DNA from: Tetragonia tetragonoides
Lineage: Eukaryota; Streptophyta; Magnoliopsida; Caryophyllales; Aizoaceae
DNA: 64,000 bases
Assembly (NCBI GenBank): GCA_038025085.1
Contig: CM076139.1
Location: 52,804,807 to 52,868,806, forward strand
Reading direction: 5' to 3'
Shown here: piece after piece, positions 20,744 through 33,700 of the stretch
How positions within the stretch are numbered: the stretch's first letter is position 1
How the letters are laid out: each line of letters begins with the position of its first letter
Program-made: the position numbers and the translations under genes
Notes under the pieces: model-generated
Seen by the model: the letters and a program-made list of their open reading frames with translations, nothing else
Database searches by the model: none
Told to the model about the DNA's origin: nothing

Positions 20744-20829
20744 TACTTTATACTTCTTTTATACTCTGTAACAAAACAAGGGAATTTGTGATTTTTGTTC
20801 ATTCTACTTCATTTCTCTTAGAGCTTGAG

Positions 20830-23800
20830 ATGACAATATGGCCCGGAAGGGTTGCAACAAAGAAATATCAGGTGAAAGTTAAGGGGTGGAGGCTTGAGGA
20901 CCTGAAAATTGAGGAGAGAGAAAATGTGAATTTTGGAATTGAGATCAAATGGCAAGGACAAGGACCTCCAAAATCTGGGTTTTCATCATTGTATAGAAAA
21001 ACCCATCAAGCTCCAAGCAAAGAAATTAAGCTTCTCAAATTGGGTGAAGATGAAAATAATGATGAGTTTGTTAATATTTGTTCGTTTTCAGTTGTTTCTA
21101 AGGATCCCATTTCATTTGCTCCTTGGAATGTTTCCTTCCACATCCTTTCTGTAAGTTTTTCTCTTATTTCCTCTGTTTTTATTAGCACATTTTGGAATTG
21201 ATGATGGGTTCATGTATTTGGATTAGAATTATGAATTTCAACATGTGAATTGGGAAATTAGGGGTTTAGAATTTGTGGGTTAAGTTCAATTTTTGAGGTA
21301 TTTGTTGAATTGCTTTTGTTTTCAAGTTTTTTTTTATAAGTTTTTAGTTTGGATTTTAAAAAGGGTTTATTTTAATGGGGTTTATACATATTTGCATAAT
21401 TTTGGACATTATTTGCTCAATAGTGGAGTTTAGTGGGTTTAGGTCCATTTATTATGTTTCTCCAATTAAATTGGGAAATTGGCAATCTAAACCTTTGCAT
21501 TGCCAGATTGCATTGAGCTGTATTAATGATTTTTTTATTTATTTAAATTATAAAAGGGGAAGAGTGAAGAATCATCATCCTCATCATCACCATCAATGGA
21601 GAAAATGCAAGTAATTGGGAAAGTTGGACTGAATTTGGGAGAATTAGCTTCAAAAATGGAGGCGCAGATTGAGCAAAAAGTTCCAGTTTCTTTACAGATA
21701 GATGGAGTTGCCATGGAAGCTACCCTTAGGGTAAGCAAATCAATTTATTCTCTCTCTTTTTTTATTTATGATTTCATGGATAAATAAAAAACATATTGTA
21801 TCAATTTTATAAACCAATATCATATTGTATCAAACTCATGCATATTCATAAATTGAAAATCTCAAACTTTTCAGACAATTCCACATTGCTTGGTCTTCTT
21901 GAATCCCATTTTAAATTGGTGTTGTTTTTCACGAAAATTAATAAACTTGAAAAAAAAAATCTTAGAATAAGGACAAAATTACTAGTATTAGATTTAGAAT
22001 ATATAGAATATTTGGAGAATATATAGGCTAATAATTATTAAAGAAAGAAGGAGATGGTCAGGCTAGATTCTTTATAGTACACCTAAATTGTAGACTTGGT
22101 ATAAGTTCATGTGCTTATGAACACCTGGTTGTCTGGTCAATGATTATGTAGTTGATAATTTTATATACCTGGAAGTACCACAATTGAAAAAAAATGCCAA
22201 CTTGAATTGACCAATTCCATGTGCATAAATATTTACTAGTATCAAATTTTTTTCTTCCACATTAAGATAATGTAAAGAACTTCCTTGTCAACTTTGCATA
22301 ATATCATTGTCTTGTACATTTCTATATGAGTTTCGATTTCTTGTGACTTATCTAAAGTTTCCAGTTTAAGCAAGTTATCTACATTCCTTTGACTTGCCTT
22401 TTATTCTAGGATAGCTGCTTAAATAGGATACCTGCCTCTCAGCTAAGTAAAGAACTGGACCTCTAACTTGGGTTTGAATAGGCCATGCCCTATGCTTTTA
22501 CATGATGATTAGTGGGTTTTTGCCGCAATAGATGAATAAAATGAGCTGATTCGCGGAAAGAAGAAAAAAAAAACTCGAACTTTGTAGTGCATAACATTAA
22601 CTTTTTACTTGCATTGCTGCAGGTAGTTGTGCATTTCGTTGCGATGAAAAGTAGCTCCCATTTGCGTACCATATCTCATGACTCGTTAGGAGTGAGCCCT
22701 AGTGACTCGGAAATTCGTCTTAGGAGAACTATGAGTCAGGTGCCTTCACAAGATGTGGAAAAATCCAAGAAAAACAGGATTAGATTCTTTGGAAAACAGT
22801 GGAGCTCAAAGTACTCTGATGAGTTTTCCACCACAGTCAACTCGGAGAGTGAATATGTGGTTGTAGCATCCAGTAGCAAGAATGGTGAGTCCAACTCAGT
22901 GACCGAGTTAGGGAGGCCGCCGAGTTCAGAGGCACAGTTGGACTTGGTTAAGAAAGGTGGGTTCTGGAAGTGGAAAAGGAGAAGGTCTAAGAGCAAATCA
23001 GAGATCCTTGCTGACTCTAACCTGGTAATTGAAGTACTAACTTTCTGTACAAATTTATGCTTGCACTTATTGATCATCACTTTTGTCAAACTAAGCTGAC
23101 TTAAAACAGGCCTAGCCCAATCTCAGGCCACAAGCCTAAACCCACATGGGCCAGGCCAGGTCAGGCAGTTTGACAAAAGTGACCAAGCCTTGATTAGTAG
23201 TGTTTACTGACTACCTCATGTTAATCAAACAACCTGAATGTTAATCCAAAACTGCATTAAACCAAAATCAGTAATGGATGCAGATAAACATGATGCCATT
23301 TTGTCTTGGTAGTTTGTCGTTTTGGTTGGCTCACTTAGGTGTTTGTGGTTTTAACCGCATGGTATCGTTCGTGTGTGTTTTGGTCGGATTCTATGGGTGA
23401 TTGAGCTTCGGCTCCTATGGGTGATTGAGCTTTGGCTCCTTTTTTTTTCTTCCATTTAATAAAATGGCCTACTAATTATCGAAAAAAAAAAAGAAAAAAC
23501 ATGATGCCATCCTATGTTTCTCAGACTCGGGGATTCAAGGGTCGGGTTCGGGTGAGGATCCGAGGATCGGATCATCAGACTCGCCTATTTTAACGATTTT
23601 TTCCTTGTTTTGTGGCTAATTTGGAGTGTCCTAGTGTCATATCGTATCCTAGTGTCTGAGTATCCGACACGGATACTTCTCTTGAAATGAAGAGTCCGAG
23701 AATCATAGATGCCATGATGGACATCTTGAATTTCAAATGCAAGTCATTTCTGTCTGCATAATATACTGTCTGACCAATATACCTGGGTGATCCGACAAAT

Positions 23801-25306
23801 ACAAAAGGTCAAGTAACCAGTGTGCTGTGTGTCCATAGAAAACCACCCTGCCTTGAACTAATTCTTGCCCCACAATCAGGTATCATATTAGCAATGTTTG
23901 TGGTCAATACGTAGACAATGAGTGGGCCTTTAGCATCAAAGTTAGGAGTAATGTGGAAAAATGGAGGGGCCAGGCCCCCTGTGTGTTGAGTGAGTGACAT
24001 TACTGGCCTGTATAGAGAGATTCATGTATGCCCCCTCTTTCATAAAGCTATGGGGTCAAAAATGGATCCCATAGCATTATTATCCTTCCAACCAATAATT
24101 TCTCCAGGATTTTGGAACATTAGGTATCATTGTCTAAGGAATTAGGGTTATATCACTTCATAATTCTTTGTCCTGGATTAAACTGCAAGCATTATCTCTG
24201 ACAAGCATTACCATAACTATTTCAATAAGATGTCATTTGTGTATATTACTATACATGAATACCCGTTTACGAGTTTGATTTACGAGTTTTACTGAGATTG
24301 TACAATTATCTGAGCAATGCAAACACTAGTTTGCTAAACCTTCTTCATGCATATAACCCTACAGGAGGAAACAGAGAAGAGAGGCAAGTCTGGCAGCTGG
24401 GAAGCAAGGGAGCTGGTTAGCAGAGACGGGAAAACAAAGCTTAAGGCCGATGTTTTCCTTGCCTCGTACGACCAGCGTGATGAGAAGGCAGCTGGGGAGA
24501 GCGCCTGTGCTGCAATCGTGGCTGTCATTGCCCACTGGCTTCAATCAAACCCAGGCTTGATGCCAACAGGACCTGAGCTAGACCGCCTCATTACTGAAGG
24601 TTCCTCTGAGTGGAGAAAGCTCTGCGAGGATGACTCCCACAAGGAGTTCTTCCCCAACCAGCACTTTGACCTTGAAACTATCCTCCAAGCTGAGCTCCGC
24701 CCCCTTGCAGTTCTCCCAGGCAACTCTTTATTCGGATTCTTCCACCCTGAGGAGTTTGAACACCTAAAGGATGCATTGTCCTTTGATGAAATTTGGGACA
24801 AAATTAATAGAAAGATCAGCCAAAATGAGTCAAGTGTGTACATTGTTAGCTGGAATGATCATTTCTTCATCTTAAAGGTGGAGGCGAACGCCAATTACAT
24901 CATTGACTCCCTAGGGGAACGACTCTACGAGGGGTGCAACCAAGCATACATCCTTAAGTTCGATGATTCGACAGTGATGTATGGGAAGAACAACGAAAAG
25001 GGAGGGGGAGACGAAACTAAAAAGGATGAGAAGAAAGAAGACGACGAAGTGTTATTTAGAGGGAAGGAGTGTTGCAGGGAATACATGAAGAGATTTCTAG
25101 CAGCCATACCACTGAGGGAGCTGAAAGAGGAAGAAGAGAAAGGGAAAGCAGTGGGTGTTTGTGCCTTGTATCAGAGGCTGCAAATTGATTTCCATTTGAG
25201 TACACCTTCCTCTTCTTCTTCGTCTTCGTCTTCCTCTGCTGTTTCTACAGCCAATACTTCTGTATCAGCTTCTCCTAATACTTCTCCTGCAAATTGCCTT
25301 GTATAG
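20830..25306 (+). CDS. NT-C2 (EEIG1/EHBP1-type) domain protein
   Basis: Four exons, all phase 0: 20830-21150, 21557-21730, 22623-23024, 24365-25306, encoding about 612 residues. Every junction has GT-AG ends. Exons 1-2 give the N-terminal C2-type domain: KKYQVKVKGWRLEDL, the SFAPWNVSFHILS end of exon 1, and VIGKVGLNLGELASKM in exon 2. Exon 3 is Ser-rich and basic (KKNRIRFFGKQWSSK, KWKRRRSKSKSE). Exon 4 carries a conserved globular region: WEARELVSRDGKTKLKADVF, SYDQRDEKAAGESACA, LPGNSLFGFFHPEEF, FILKVEANANYIIDSLGERL. It ends in an acidic/Lys stretch and a Ser run. NT-C2 domains are thought to bind membranes; this plant subfamily has no well-defined function that I can cite. The start is the first in-frame ATG. 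Other genes do not overlap. Confidence 0.88.
23300..23496 (+). mobile_element. 5'-truncated LINE or SINE in intron 3 of the NT-C2 gene
   Basis: Flanked by a 14-bp exact direct repeat, AAACATGATGCCAT (23286-23299 and 23497-23510). It ends in TTTAATAAAATGGCC-type LINE-tail sequence and an A-rich tail (23482-23496). It contains a doubled CTATGGGTGATTGAGCTT phrase. Confidence 0.75.
23512..23708. mobile_element. hAT-like MITE in intron 3 of the NT-C2 gene
   Basis: Imperfect terminal inverted repeats CTATGTTTCTCAGACTC and GAGTCCGAGAATCATAG. The 8-bp flanks are ATGCCATC (23504-23511) and ATGCCATG (23709-23716). It sits directly in the target duplication of the preceding retroposon. The interior has GGGTCGGGTTCGGGTGAGG. 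Confidence 0.6.
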
Positions 25307-26987
25307 CTCTTTAGTTGTGTGTATAGATTGATTGATTGGTTAGAAATTTACGTAGCTTAGAAATTGACTAGAAACCCTCATAGGTGTGCTGGTGAGAGAT
25401 CCATTTAGTTGTAATTGAGAGAGATTAGACCATGTATTTGTCATTTTCTTTGATGCTAAGTTATGTCCATACAAATCAAAAGGAATAAAGAAAACAAAAT
25501 ATACTAGAGTACCACATTTTGTTAATTCTGGGTGCTACTTACATAAGGAGGAACTGTGTTTTACACCATTGCATAATTGTTCCATTTTTTGAATTTTCAT
25601 GCTCATGATAAAATAAATAGGTGTATATCATAAAATCTCGTACAAGACTTATTGTTTTTTAATTTAATTTTCAATATATTATGTACATATTATTTTGAGG
25701 AAAATTTCTGGACTATGAAAATTCGAACTCTGACAATCAAAGTGCACATTTACGAATGTATATCTACATTGTAGTGATTAGCCCTATATTATAGTCACTG
25801 ACAACGAGCAAATAGGCGTCGCGCCCCACTCATATTATTAAGAAACCTCTAGACATGCAAAATGTGAATAATCAGACACATTGAGACTTGAGGGACCAAA
25901 TGACCAATGATATTGGTGAAGGGGACATCCCTGTCCAAATTTGAGATATTGCTGCTATTTTTTCTTTTTAAATTAACCCCTTAAATTTTATATATAAATA
26001 TAAGCCCCTTCATACATAAAAAGGTGAAGTTTTGGGCAACCGTAGTTTAACCCTGACTCAATTATCTAAAATATTGAGGGAAATAAGTGCAAGGTTTGGG
26101 AAAGAGACCTCCCTTTGCACCCCCATCAGTCAATTACACAGGACAAACCAAACAACCCATCATACCCCCCAACTCTAAAGTCAATTAACAACCTTTTTCA
26201 TAAATTTCTTTATATCTATCAATTTCTATAAGCTAATAAAGACAGATTTCAGCTCATTATTATTCACTGCTGAATCAATGAACATCCGCCACATGGCACC
26301 GCTACTTATCACAAATGTCCACTGAACTTTCAGATAACATCTATCGAAGGATACAAGGCTACAAGCATACAACCTCGTTCAGGGTATACAAAGGTAACTT
26401 CACACAGCATTGTGTGAAATCTCAGTCAGTCGATTTACTCGGACTCTATATTCCAAAATTGTTTCAATGTGCTTCAATAAGATTAAAGCTAGCAGTAGAC
26501 CTTAGACAGTATTCGGAAGTACCTCAGTCAACATTCACTTGCACCTTCTTTCTGTTTGACGAGCACTAGACAGTATTCAATTTACCCAAGACAGCCTATT
26601 TGACTCAGTATATTCAGACTTTGTTTCGTAGTTCGAATATCATGCAATAGCCAACAGAAAATCAATAATTTGTCAACTCAAATGTGATCGTCTATGTTCT
26701 AGACATGAAGCTTGGTTGCAGTAACTCGGAAGGTAGACAAATCCCATATGTTGATTATGGAAACGATGGTTGCAAACATTGAAAATGATCAAGGCATATT
26801 ATCTTAAAAAGCATTAGACCACCACAAGAGACATGACATTCCTTCCATATGCTTCAACAATAATTGATAGAGAGTTTATTTACATTTCAGATTTCACAAA
26901 AAGCAACTCACTACAGCAAATGATGCCAGCTGAAACAAGTCATAATGTGTCAGCAATCTGCGACAGGAAGGAAATAAAAACTGGACT
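25307..26987. other. Convergent 3' flanks of the NT-C2 and KIX-like genes
   Basis: Contains the presumed 3' UTRs (for example AATAAA-like AGGAATAAAGAAAAC near 25481-25495). No additional gene or clear repeat is seen. Confidence 0.5.
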
Positions 26988-29427
26988 CTACAAACCTGCA
27001 GCTCTTGTTCCTCCATTGGGGTAAGACGGCATAAGATTTGGGTGCCAAGGAAATCGCTGATCCTTAATTTCTTCAGAAGCCTTTCGCTTTCTTATTGTCA
27101 ATTCTACATCCAAAATTTCACTGCCTGAACCGGTATTGTTCTCGCAGTACAAGGAAAGCCTCTCTTTTGACTCTGAGCGGGAACCAACACTGCTTTTCTC
27201 TCGAGAATGATTTGAACGAGCATCTTCACCCTCTTGCACCGAAGCAAATCCTAAGCGAAGTGATAAATCACACTCATTGTTATCGTGTGGGATGTCAGGA
27301 ACTTTGGATGGATCTCTCCTATCCAATCTTTTTACTTGATTACACAAGGAAATTTTTTGTGGAAGTCCAATGTCAGGATGATTCTTACTAATGGACTTTG
27401 ACGAAGGATGATTTCCAAGCATTGTCTGTGACTCCATAGGTGGAGAGTAGACACCATAGAACAACGGATAAACGGGATATGATTTTGACGGGAAAGTGGT
27501 TTCTAGAGACAAGCATTTATGGCTAGATAGGAGGGGCATTTCATTAGTGGGGACAACAAAATTTCGGGACTCTTTGCCCAATAAGTTTGAATAATGGGGT
27601 GCAACGGATGAAGTTGTCTTAGGATTTCCTTCTGTTGCACTTGGTAAATCCATATTCCCGGTTAGGTAACCTCTAGGATGATTGTTTCTTTGGCTTCTTG
27701 ACGCTCTTCTGGGAACGCAGCCCAAATGGAGAGCAGCTGCAGAGAGGTGAACCAATTGTTGCACAGTTAAGCACACGAGTGGAAAACCCTAATCTGAAGT
27801 AACAAAACAAACTCAACATACTTGTCATGGTTCCTTCTTTCCTAAAAAGCTCCAAGCATTATACTTTCCACCATTACATACAAGTACATGCAGCTACTTA
27901 CATTCACATAGGTTAAGTGCTCTAACACCTACTACTTCAAATATCAAGCCCCGGGGTAATGGTAATGTTGTATACAACTCACAATAGGCGAGGAATACAT
28001 TCATTATTGAGAGTTGTGGTTGGTTAATTCAACCACTTCTCCTAGGAAGTGACCAGGATTCAATTTTTCTGGACCACGAGGTCTATGACAGGATGACACA
28101 GCTTAGCCAGGTCACAACACTTGTGTCAACATTGATTGTTGTTGTCTCCGCGCAATCACTTCTTCAAGGAAGTGTCCGTGGTCAGATTTCTCTCTAGAAT
28201 GACGGGATGAAGTAAGCATTGGCCAGGTGAACCACACTTAGGCCAATGTTGGCGATACGCCATCTCCATTCCCATTCTTTTGAAACCCAACCCACCCCCA
28301 CCCTCCCTTGAAACACAAAAAGGAAAGAAACCAGCCAAACAAACCAAGGGAAAAAGTTACATCCAAAGTGAGTGTCCTAAAAGGTAATCATTTGTGTATT
28401 CTATCCATACCCAATGTTGTGATTTGTTTGGGGAGGGATGTAGAAGGAATGCAAGGATGGCAATGTTAGGATAAAGGGGGACATTTGAAAAAGAGGTATC
28501 CTCACTACAATCATATACATCCCAATGAATCATTTAATTTTTGCAGAAAAGTAGAATTGTATGAATAAAGAAACAGAACAAAATAATTGCTGGATACTCC
28601 ATGTAGTATTATGCAAAAGCTACACCATAATCATCAACATCCAAGTAGGCTTGAAGTAGATAAACACACCTCCACACATAAAATACAAAAATACAAAAAA
28701 ATTAAGAAAAAAATAATAATAATAAGTAGCAAAAATTGAGTTTCACCCAGTTGCCAAATTTGTCAACTATGCTTAAAGATCTCAACTTTCTTCAAAAGTT
28801 CAAAAAATAAAACAGAAAAAGAAGAAATTTTCCATTGAATTTTACCTTCAATACAAGGCTGCAAAAACTCTCCTGTTTCTTCAGAGCTCTCATCACGGCG
28901 AATAATGGTGTTAATGGCATCATTTGCTCTATCCCAAAGCGTTTTAAGGTCCATATACTCAGCCTACAAACCCACATTGCAATTACATTGACATAGTTTT
29001 AGTCCCAAAACAACCCTTTATAGAAATTGAACTCAAATTAACAAAAAAAAAAAAAAAAACCCAATTATAATAAAGAAGACAATTTAATAAGGAAATGTTT
29101 TAACTTTTTTTGTAGCAAAGAAAGAAACCTCAGAATTGGCTTTAGAGTACATGATTTCTTCAGCTTTAAGAACAACAATAGGGAGTTTCTCTTGCCATTC
29201 TTTGTTCTTCTTGGTTGCTGGGCTGTGAATCTCATTTGCAACTCTAAATTCAAGAAACAGGGCTTTCTCAGAAAACAGAAAAATTTAGAGAGAGAAATTG
29301 AGAAAGGTAAAGAGAGAAATAAATACCTGAAGATCTCTTGAATGAGTGAACCTCTAATGGGTTGGTGTCTTTCACTGTGCCAAGCTCTCCTGACACACTC
29401 ATATGGCCTTGGACCTGGCCTTGGCAT
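26988..29427 (-). CDS. KIX-like-domain nuclear protein with EAR-type motif
   Basis: Four exons on the minus strand: 29427-29327, 29243-29129, 28963-28846, 27736-26988. They total 1083 nt and encode 360 residues; the phases (2, 0, 1) fit exactly. The N-terminus MPRPGPRPYECVRRAWHSER is followed by the conserved RGSLIQEIFRVANEIHSPAT, KEWQEKLPIVVLKAEEIMYS and MDLKTLWDRANDAINTIIRR. Together these make a KIX-like helical region (about residues 26-100). Plant relatives are often loosely annotated as histone acetyltransferase, which nothing in the sequence supports. The C-terminal half is low complexity with DLSLRLGF (residues 268-275), an LxLxL EAR-type repression motif, and a basic IRKRK stretch that could be a nuclear signal. 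It is probably a transcriptional co-regulator (inferred). The ATG chosen is the first Met of the conserved N-terminus. Confidence 0.82.
27945..28260. repeat. SINE-like imperfect dimer in intron 3 of the KIX-like gene
   Basis: Two diverged direct units of about 110 bp: one with CACTTCTCCTAGGAAGTGACC (split here as CACTTCTCC and AGGAAGTGACC) near 28030, the other with CACTTCTTCAAGGAAGTGTCC near 28160. Each is followed by GGATGA...GCCAGGT...CACTT. CCCCGGGGTAATG at the left edge resembles plant SINE ends. No clear target duplication was found. Confidence 0.4.
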
Positions 29428-30467
29428 GTTCAAAACAAACAGAGGAAAACAGAGAAGCTTAGAGAGATTTATAGAGGAGAGAGAAAGACAGTTTTTGTGT
29501 GTGTATGAGTGTGAAGAGAAGGAAGATGGGAGAGAGAAAGAAGCAATGGAGGGAGAATAGCAATAATAAGTCTTCTTCTCACCAGTCTAAGGAGACCCTG
29601 TGAATGTTTTGTGGCTTTTACATTTCTGTTTTTATTATTGTTTAACTTTCTTTTTCCTTTTTGGATGTTTTCTTGAGTGTACTTGCCAATGTGGGGGCTG
29701 ACTGACTGCAGCAATAGCAAATAGCCATGCCTTGAGTAATGCTTTTTATATGGCTTTGTAAAACTAGTAAAATCTAAGCATGGCACTACCACACTATGCT
29801 TTATAAAGTAAGTGAACTGTGATATGAATGGGACGGAGCGAAACGAAATAGATTTACATTGAAGTGAAATAATAATGCAGAGCATCTCCAGGACTCCAAT
29901 ATAAGGGTAATGTGACATGTTTGTCGGGAAAATCTTCTAAAAAAACGTATCTCCATAGTGATAAAAGGTAAAAACCTCGACTTTGTACAAATTGATTTGG
30001 CTAAACAAACATGAATTTTGGATTTTGATGTGGCATAATTTACAAATCTCTTAGAGTCTTGTTAGCATAGAGAAAGTGAGGTTTGTAGAAGTGTGTTTTT
30101 AAAAATAATGATTTGACACACATATAAATCTCTTAAAGTTTTGTAGTATTGGAAATGCTCTAATAATAATAATAATAATTTTACTATTAGTGGTAAATTT
30201 GTAATATGAGCTGAATCGAAATGAACTTGCATAACTAAACTGAAACAAGTGTTACTAGATTGACTAATCAAGTTCTGGATGCAGTGCTGTTATATCATGT
30301 CAACAGGTTGATTCATCAAACTATAGTGAGATAAATGCTATGTTCTTTTCACATTTTCCATGTAAATTTTGGAAAATTTTACTTCGTTTTGCAACCTTTT
30401 TTTCTCGCACATATTACTATTTAATTCAGTTCACTTTAATCATACTCAAATAGTTACTAAGTAACTA
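29428..30467. other. Upstream region of the KIX-like gene
   Basis: The first 150 bp hold TC/GA-rich sequence suited to a 5' UTR. Farther up there is no gene. The copia element begins 1041 bp from the start codon. Confidence 0.5.
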
Positions 30468-30759
30468 TGATAAAAGCAGAAATCTGAGCTTCATCAATGT
30501 CGGAATTTAGAGAGAAGAATTTGGAGAGAAGAAGTTAGAGAGAGAAGAAGAAATGGTTTGTAACAGAATTTCATTATCAATCAATGCCTTCTGCTTACAA
30601 GGTTGCCTATATATGTACATGACTAATGCTGACTAACATAAGATTGTCTAAACAACTTTCTAACAAACTGTAACAGCCTGATCCTATGTGGCAATGTTAT
30701 TTACAGAAAAATAATTACAGCAATTAACTTAAGCTTTACAATTATCTGTATTTCGTACA
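30468..30759 (-). repeat. 3' LTR of the copia element
   Basis: 292 bp, TGATAAAAGC to TATTTCGTACA. The copy at 35548-35839 matches apart from about a dozen substitutions. The RNase H frame runs into this LTR before its stop at 30729. Confidence 0.93.
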
Positions 30760-30778
30760 CCCCCTCTCAAGATAGAGG
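30760..30778 (-). other. Polypurine tract of the copia element
   Basis: On the minus strand a purine-rich GAGAGGGGG directly abuts the 3' LTR, the expected plus-strand priming site. Confidence 0.8.
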
Positions 30779-30779
30779 A

Positions 30780-33700
30780 TGGCGAAGAGAACATCCCTAG
30801 CTTGGATAAAAGATCCCTGAATTGAGGACCAGGGAGAATCTTTGTCAGCACATCTGCAAGCTGAGATTTGGTAGGCAAATAAGTCAACTGAATTAACCCT
30901 TCCATGACCTTTTTTCTAGTGAAATGACAATCAATCTCAATGTGTTTAGTCCGGTCATGGAACATAGGGTTTCTAGCAATGTGTAAAGCAGACTGGTTGT
31001 CACAATGCAAAGTGACAGGTTTCATATTAGAAATCCCAATTTCTTCCAATAATTTGACAAGCCAAGTCAGTTCCCCAACTGCTTGAGACATAGCTTTATC
31101 TTCTGCCTCAGAGGAAGATTTAGAAATTGTAGACTGCTTTTTAGACTTCCAACTTATTGGTGATCCTCCAAAAAGGACAATGTAACCACTAACTGATCTC
31201 CTTGTCATAGGACAGGCTCCCCAGTCAGAGTCAGAGTATGCATGTATACTGAGCTCAGATGATCTTTTTTGAGTAAAATCCCTTGACCAGCAGTGCCTTC
31301 AACATACCTCAGTAAATGAGTTAGAGCCTCTAAGTGTGAAGTCCTAGGATTCTGCTAATATTGGCTAAGAGATTGCACTGCAAAAGAGAGGTCAGGTCTG
31401 GTGTTTGTAAGAAAATTGAGTTTCTCTATGAGAGATCTGTAGTGAGATGCATCAGGTAATAAATCTCCATCAGAATCTGTGAGCTTAAGGTGCTGAGGCA
31501 AAGGGGTGACAGCAGGTTTATTATGTAATAATCTAGATTCTGACAAGAGCTCTTGAGTAAATTTCCTCTGAGATAAGATAAGGCCTTCAGGAACATACGC
31601 AATCTCAAGGCTAAGAAAATAATGAACTAGGCCAAGATCCTTGATAGTGAACTCTTTATGCAGAAAAGTTTTTAAAGCAGCTACTGCAGTCAAATCTGAG
31701 CCTGTGACAAGAATGTCATCAACATAAATTGCAACAATTGTTATGTGACCATTGTGCTTCTTCAAGAACAAAATATAACCATTCTTAGATTGAACATATC
31801 CCTGTTGCAAGAGGGAAGAAGAAAGCTTGTGGAACCATTGTCTGCTAACCTGTTTTAAACCATACAAAGACTTCTTTAATCTGCAGACCTTGTTCTCAGG
31901 ATTTGGAATACCAAAAGGAACCTTCATGTAGACCTCTTCATCTAGGTCTCCATGAAGAAAAGCATTGTTAATGTCCAGCTGGTGAATCTCCCAGTGTCTG
32001 GATGCAGCTAAAGCCAAAATACTCTTGATAGTAGCCATCTTGATCACAGGAGAGAATGTGTCAAAATAATCAACACCATATTTTTGATGATTGCCCTGAA
32101 TCACAAGTCTACCCTTGAGCCTCTCAAAAGTGCCATCAGACTTCAACTTAACCTTATATACCCACTTACTGCCTATAGCCTTCTTGCCAGGTGGTAGGTC
32201 AATTAAATCCCAAATTCCATTAGCCTGTAAAGCATCAATTTCTTTCTGCATAGCAGTAACCCAATTTGGATCTTGTGATGCCTCAGAATATGCATGATTT
32301 CGGTTCAGTATATGTAGATGAATGAACAATATTGGCTTGATGAATAAAAGGTAAGGAATTGAAAGACACAAGATTACACCAATGTTTAGGAATAGAAAGA
32401 TGAGTAGCAGCATTGAATTTAACATTTTTACACACAAAATATTTTAAGTAAGTTAGAGGAACATGAGATCTAGTAGTCCTCCTAGGTTCTGCAATGACAT
32501 GATTAGTGAGAAATGGAAGGAAAAGAAGAATTTGTGGGGCTAGAAGAATCAGAAACAGGAAGAAAGATTGAAGGAGAAGAAGTAGAATTAGAATCAGAAG
32601 AATTTGTGGTTTCAGATGTAAAAATATCATGAGGGTGAGAAGTATTTATGGTGGTGGTGGAAGGAAGAAAAACAGGTGAGTGATCAGCTTGAGGAAGAGG
32701 GAAAATAAACTGAGGTTGTGTGGGTAAGTAATGAAAAGGAAAATGACTTTCATGAAAAATGATATCCATACTGTACAGGATTTGTTTCGTCTGTAAATTG
32801 AGCAATTTGTAGGCCTTCTTTCGCATTGGGTATCCAAGAAACACACAAGGAACAACTTTAGGGTCAAATTTCTTTCTGTTATGTTTCAGAGTGGAGGCAT
32901 AACACAAACAACCAAACTTTTGAGGTGATCATAGCTGGGGTTCTCTTTGTGAAGTATTTCATAGGGTGTTTTGTGGTTAATGGCCTTTAGTGGGAATTTG
33001 TTGATCAAATAAAAAGCAGTCAGAACACAATCCTCCCAGTATCTAATTGTTAAGTTGGCTTGATAAAATAATGCCCTAGCTGTGTCAAGAAGGTGTGTAT
33101 GTTTTCTTTCCACTACCCCATTCTGCTGGGGTGTGTCATTGCAACTAGTTTCGTGAATAATTCCTTTACTGGCATAGAAAGAAAGAGCAGAATTATCTCT
33201 AAATTCTACTCCATTATCAGACCTGATGACTTTGACAGTGGCATTGTATTGTAATTCAACATGGTTGATGAAAGAAGTAAGGATAGGAAAAGTTGCACTC
33301 TTGGAAGCAAGTAAATGAACCCAAGTAGCTCTAGAAAAATCATCTACTATGGTTAAAAAATAACTGAAACCATTGTAAGTAGCATGAGTGTAGGGACCCC
33401 AAAGATCAACATGAATCATCTCAAAAACAGCTTGAGTTTTTATTTCACTGATAGGAAAAGAACAACAAGGCATGTTAACTTTAGGACAAATGTGGCAAAT
33501 TACATCACAAGAAGAAGAGCAGGAAATGGACTCTATGCATTTCAATTTATTGAAGGTAAATGACCTAGTCTACAATGCCACAATTGAGAGCTAGACTTGA
33601 CAGTATGAGTTTGATGAGAAGACAAAACAGGTTTTGCAGAACCATCATTGGAAGATAGACTAGATGAAGGAATGTTCTTCACAGCTTTATCAACAAAATA

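Noticed and set aside
29469..29918. 149-codon minus-strand frame upstream of the KIX-like gene
   Set aside because: Low-complexity His/Thr and Lys/Asn composition from TC repeats; no domain.
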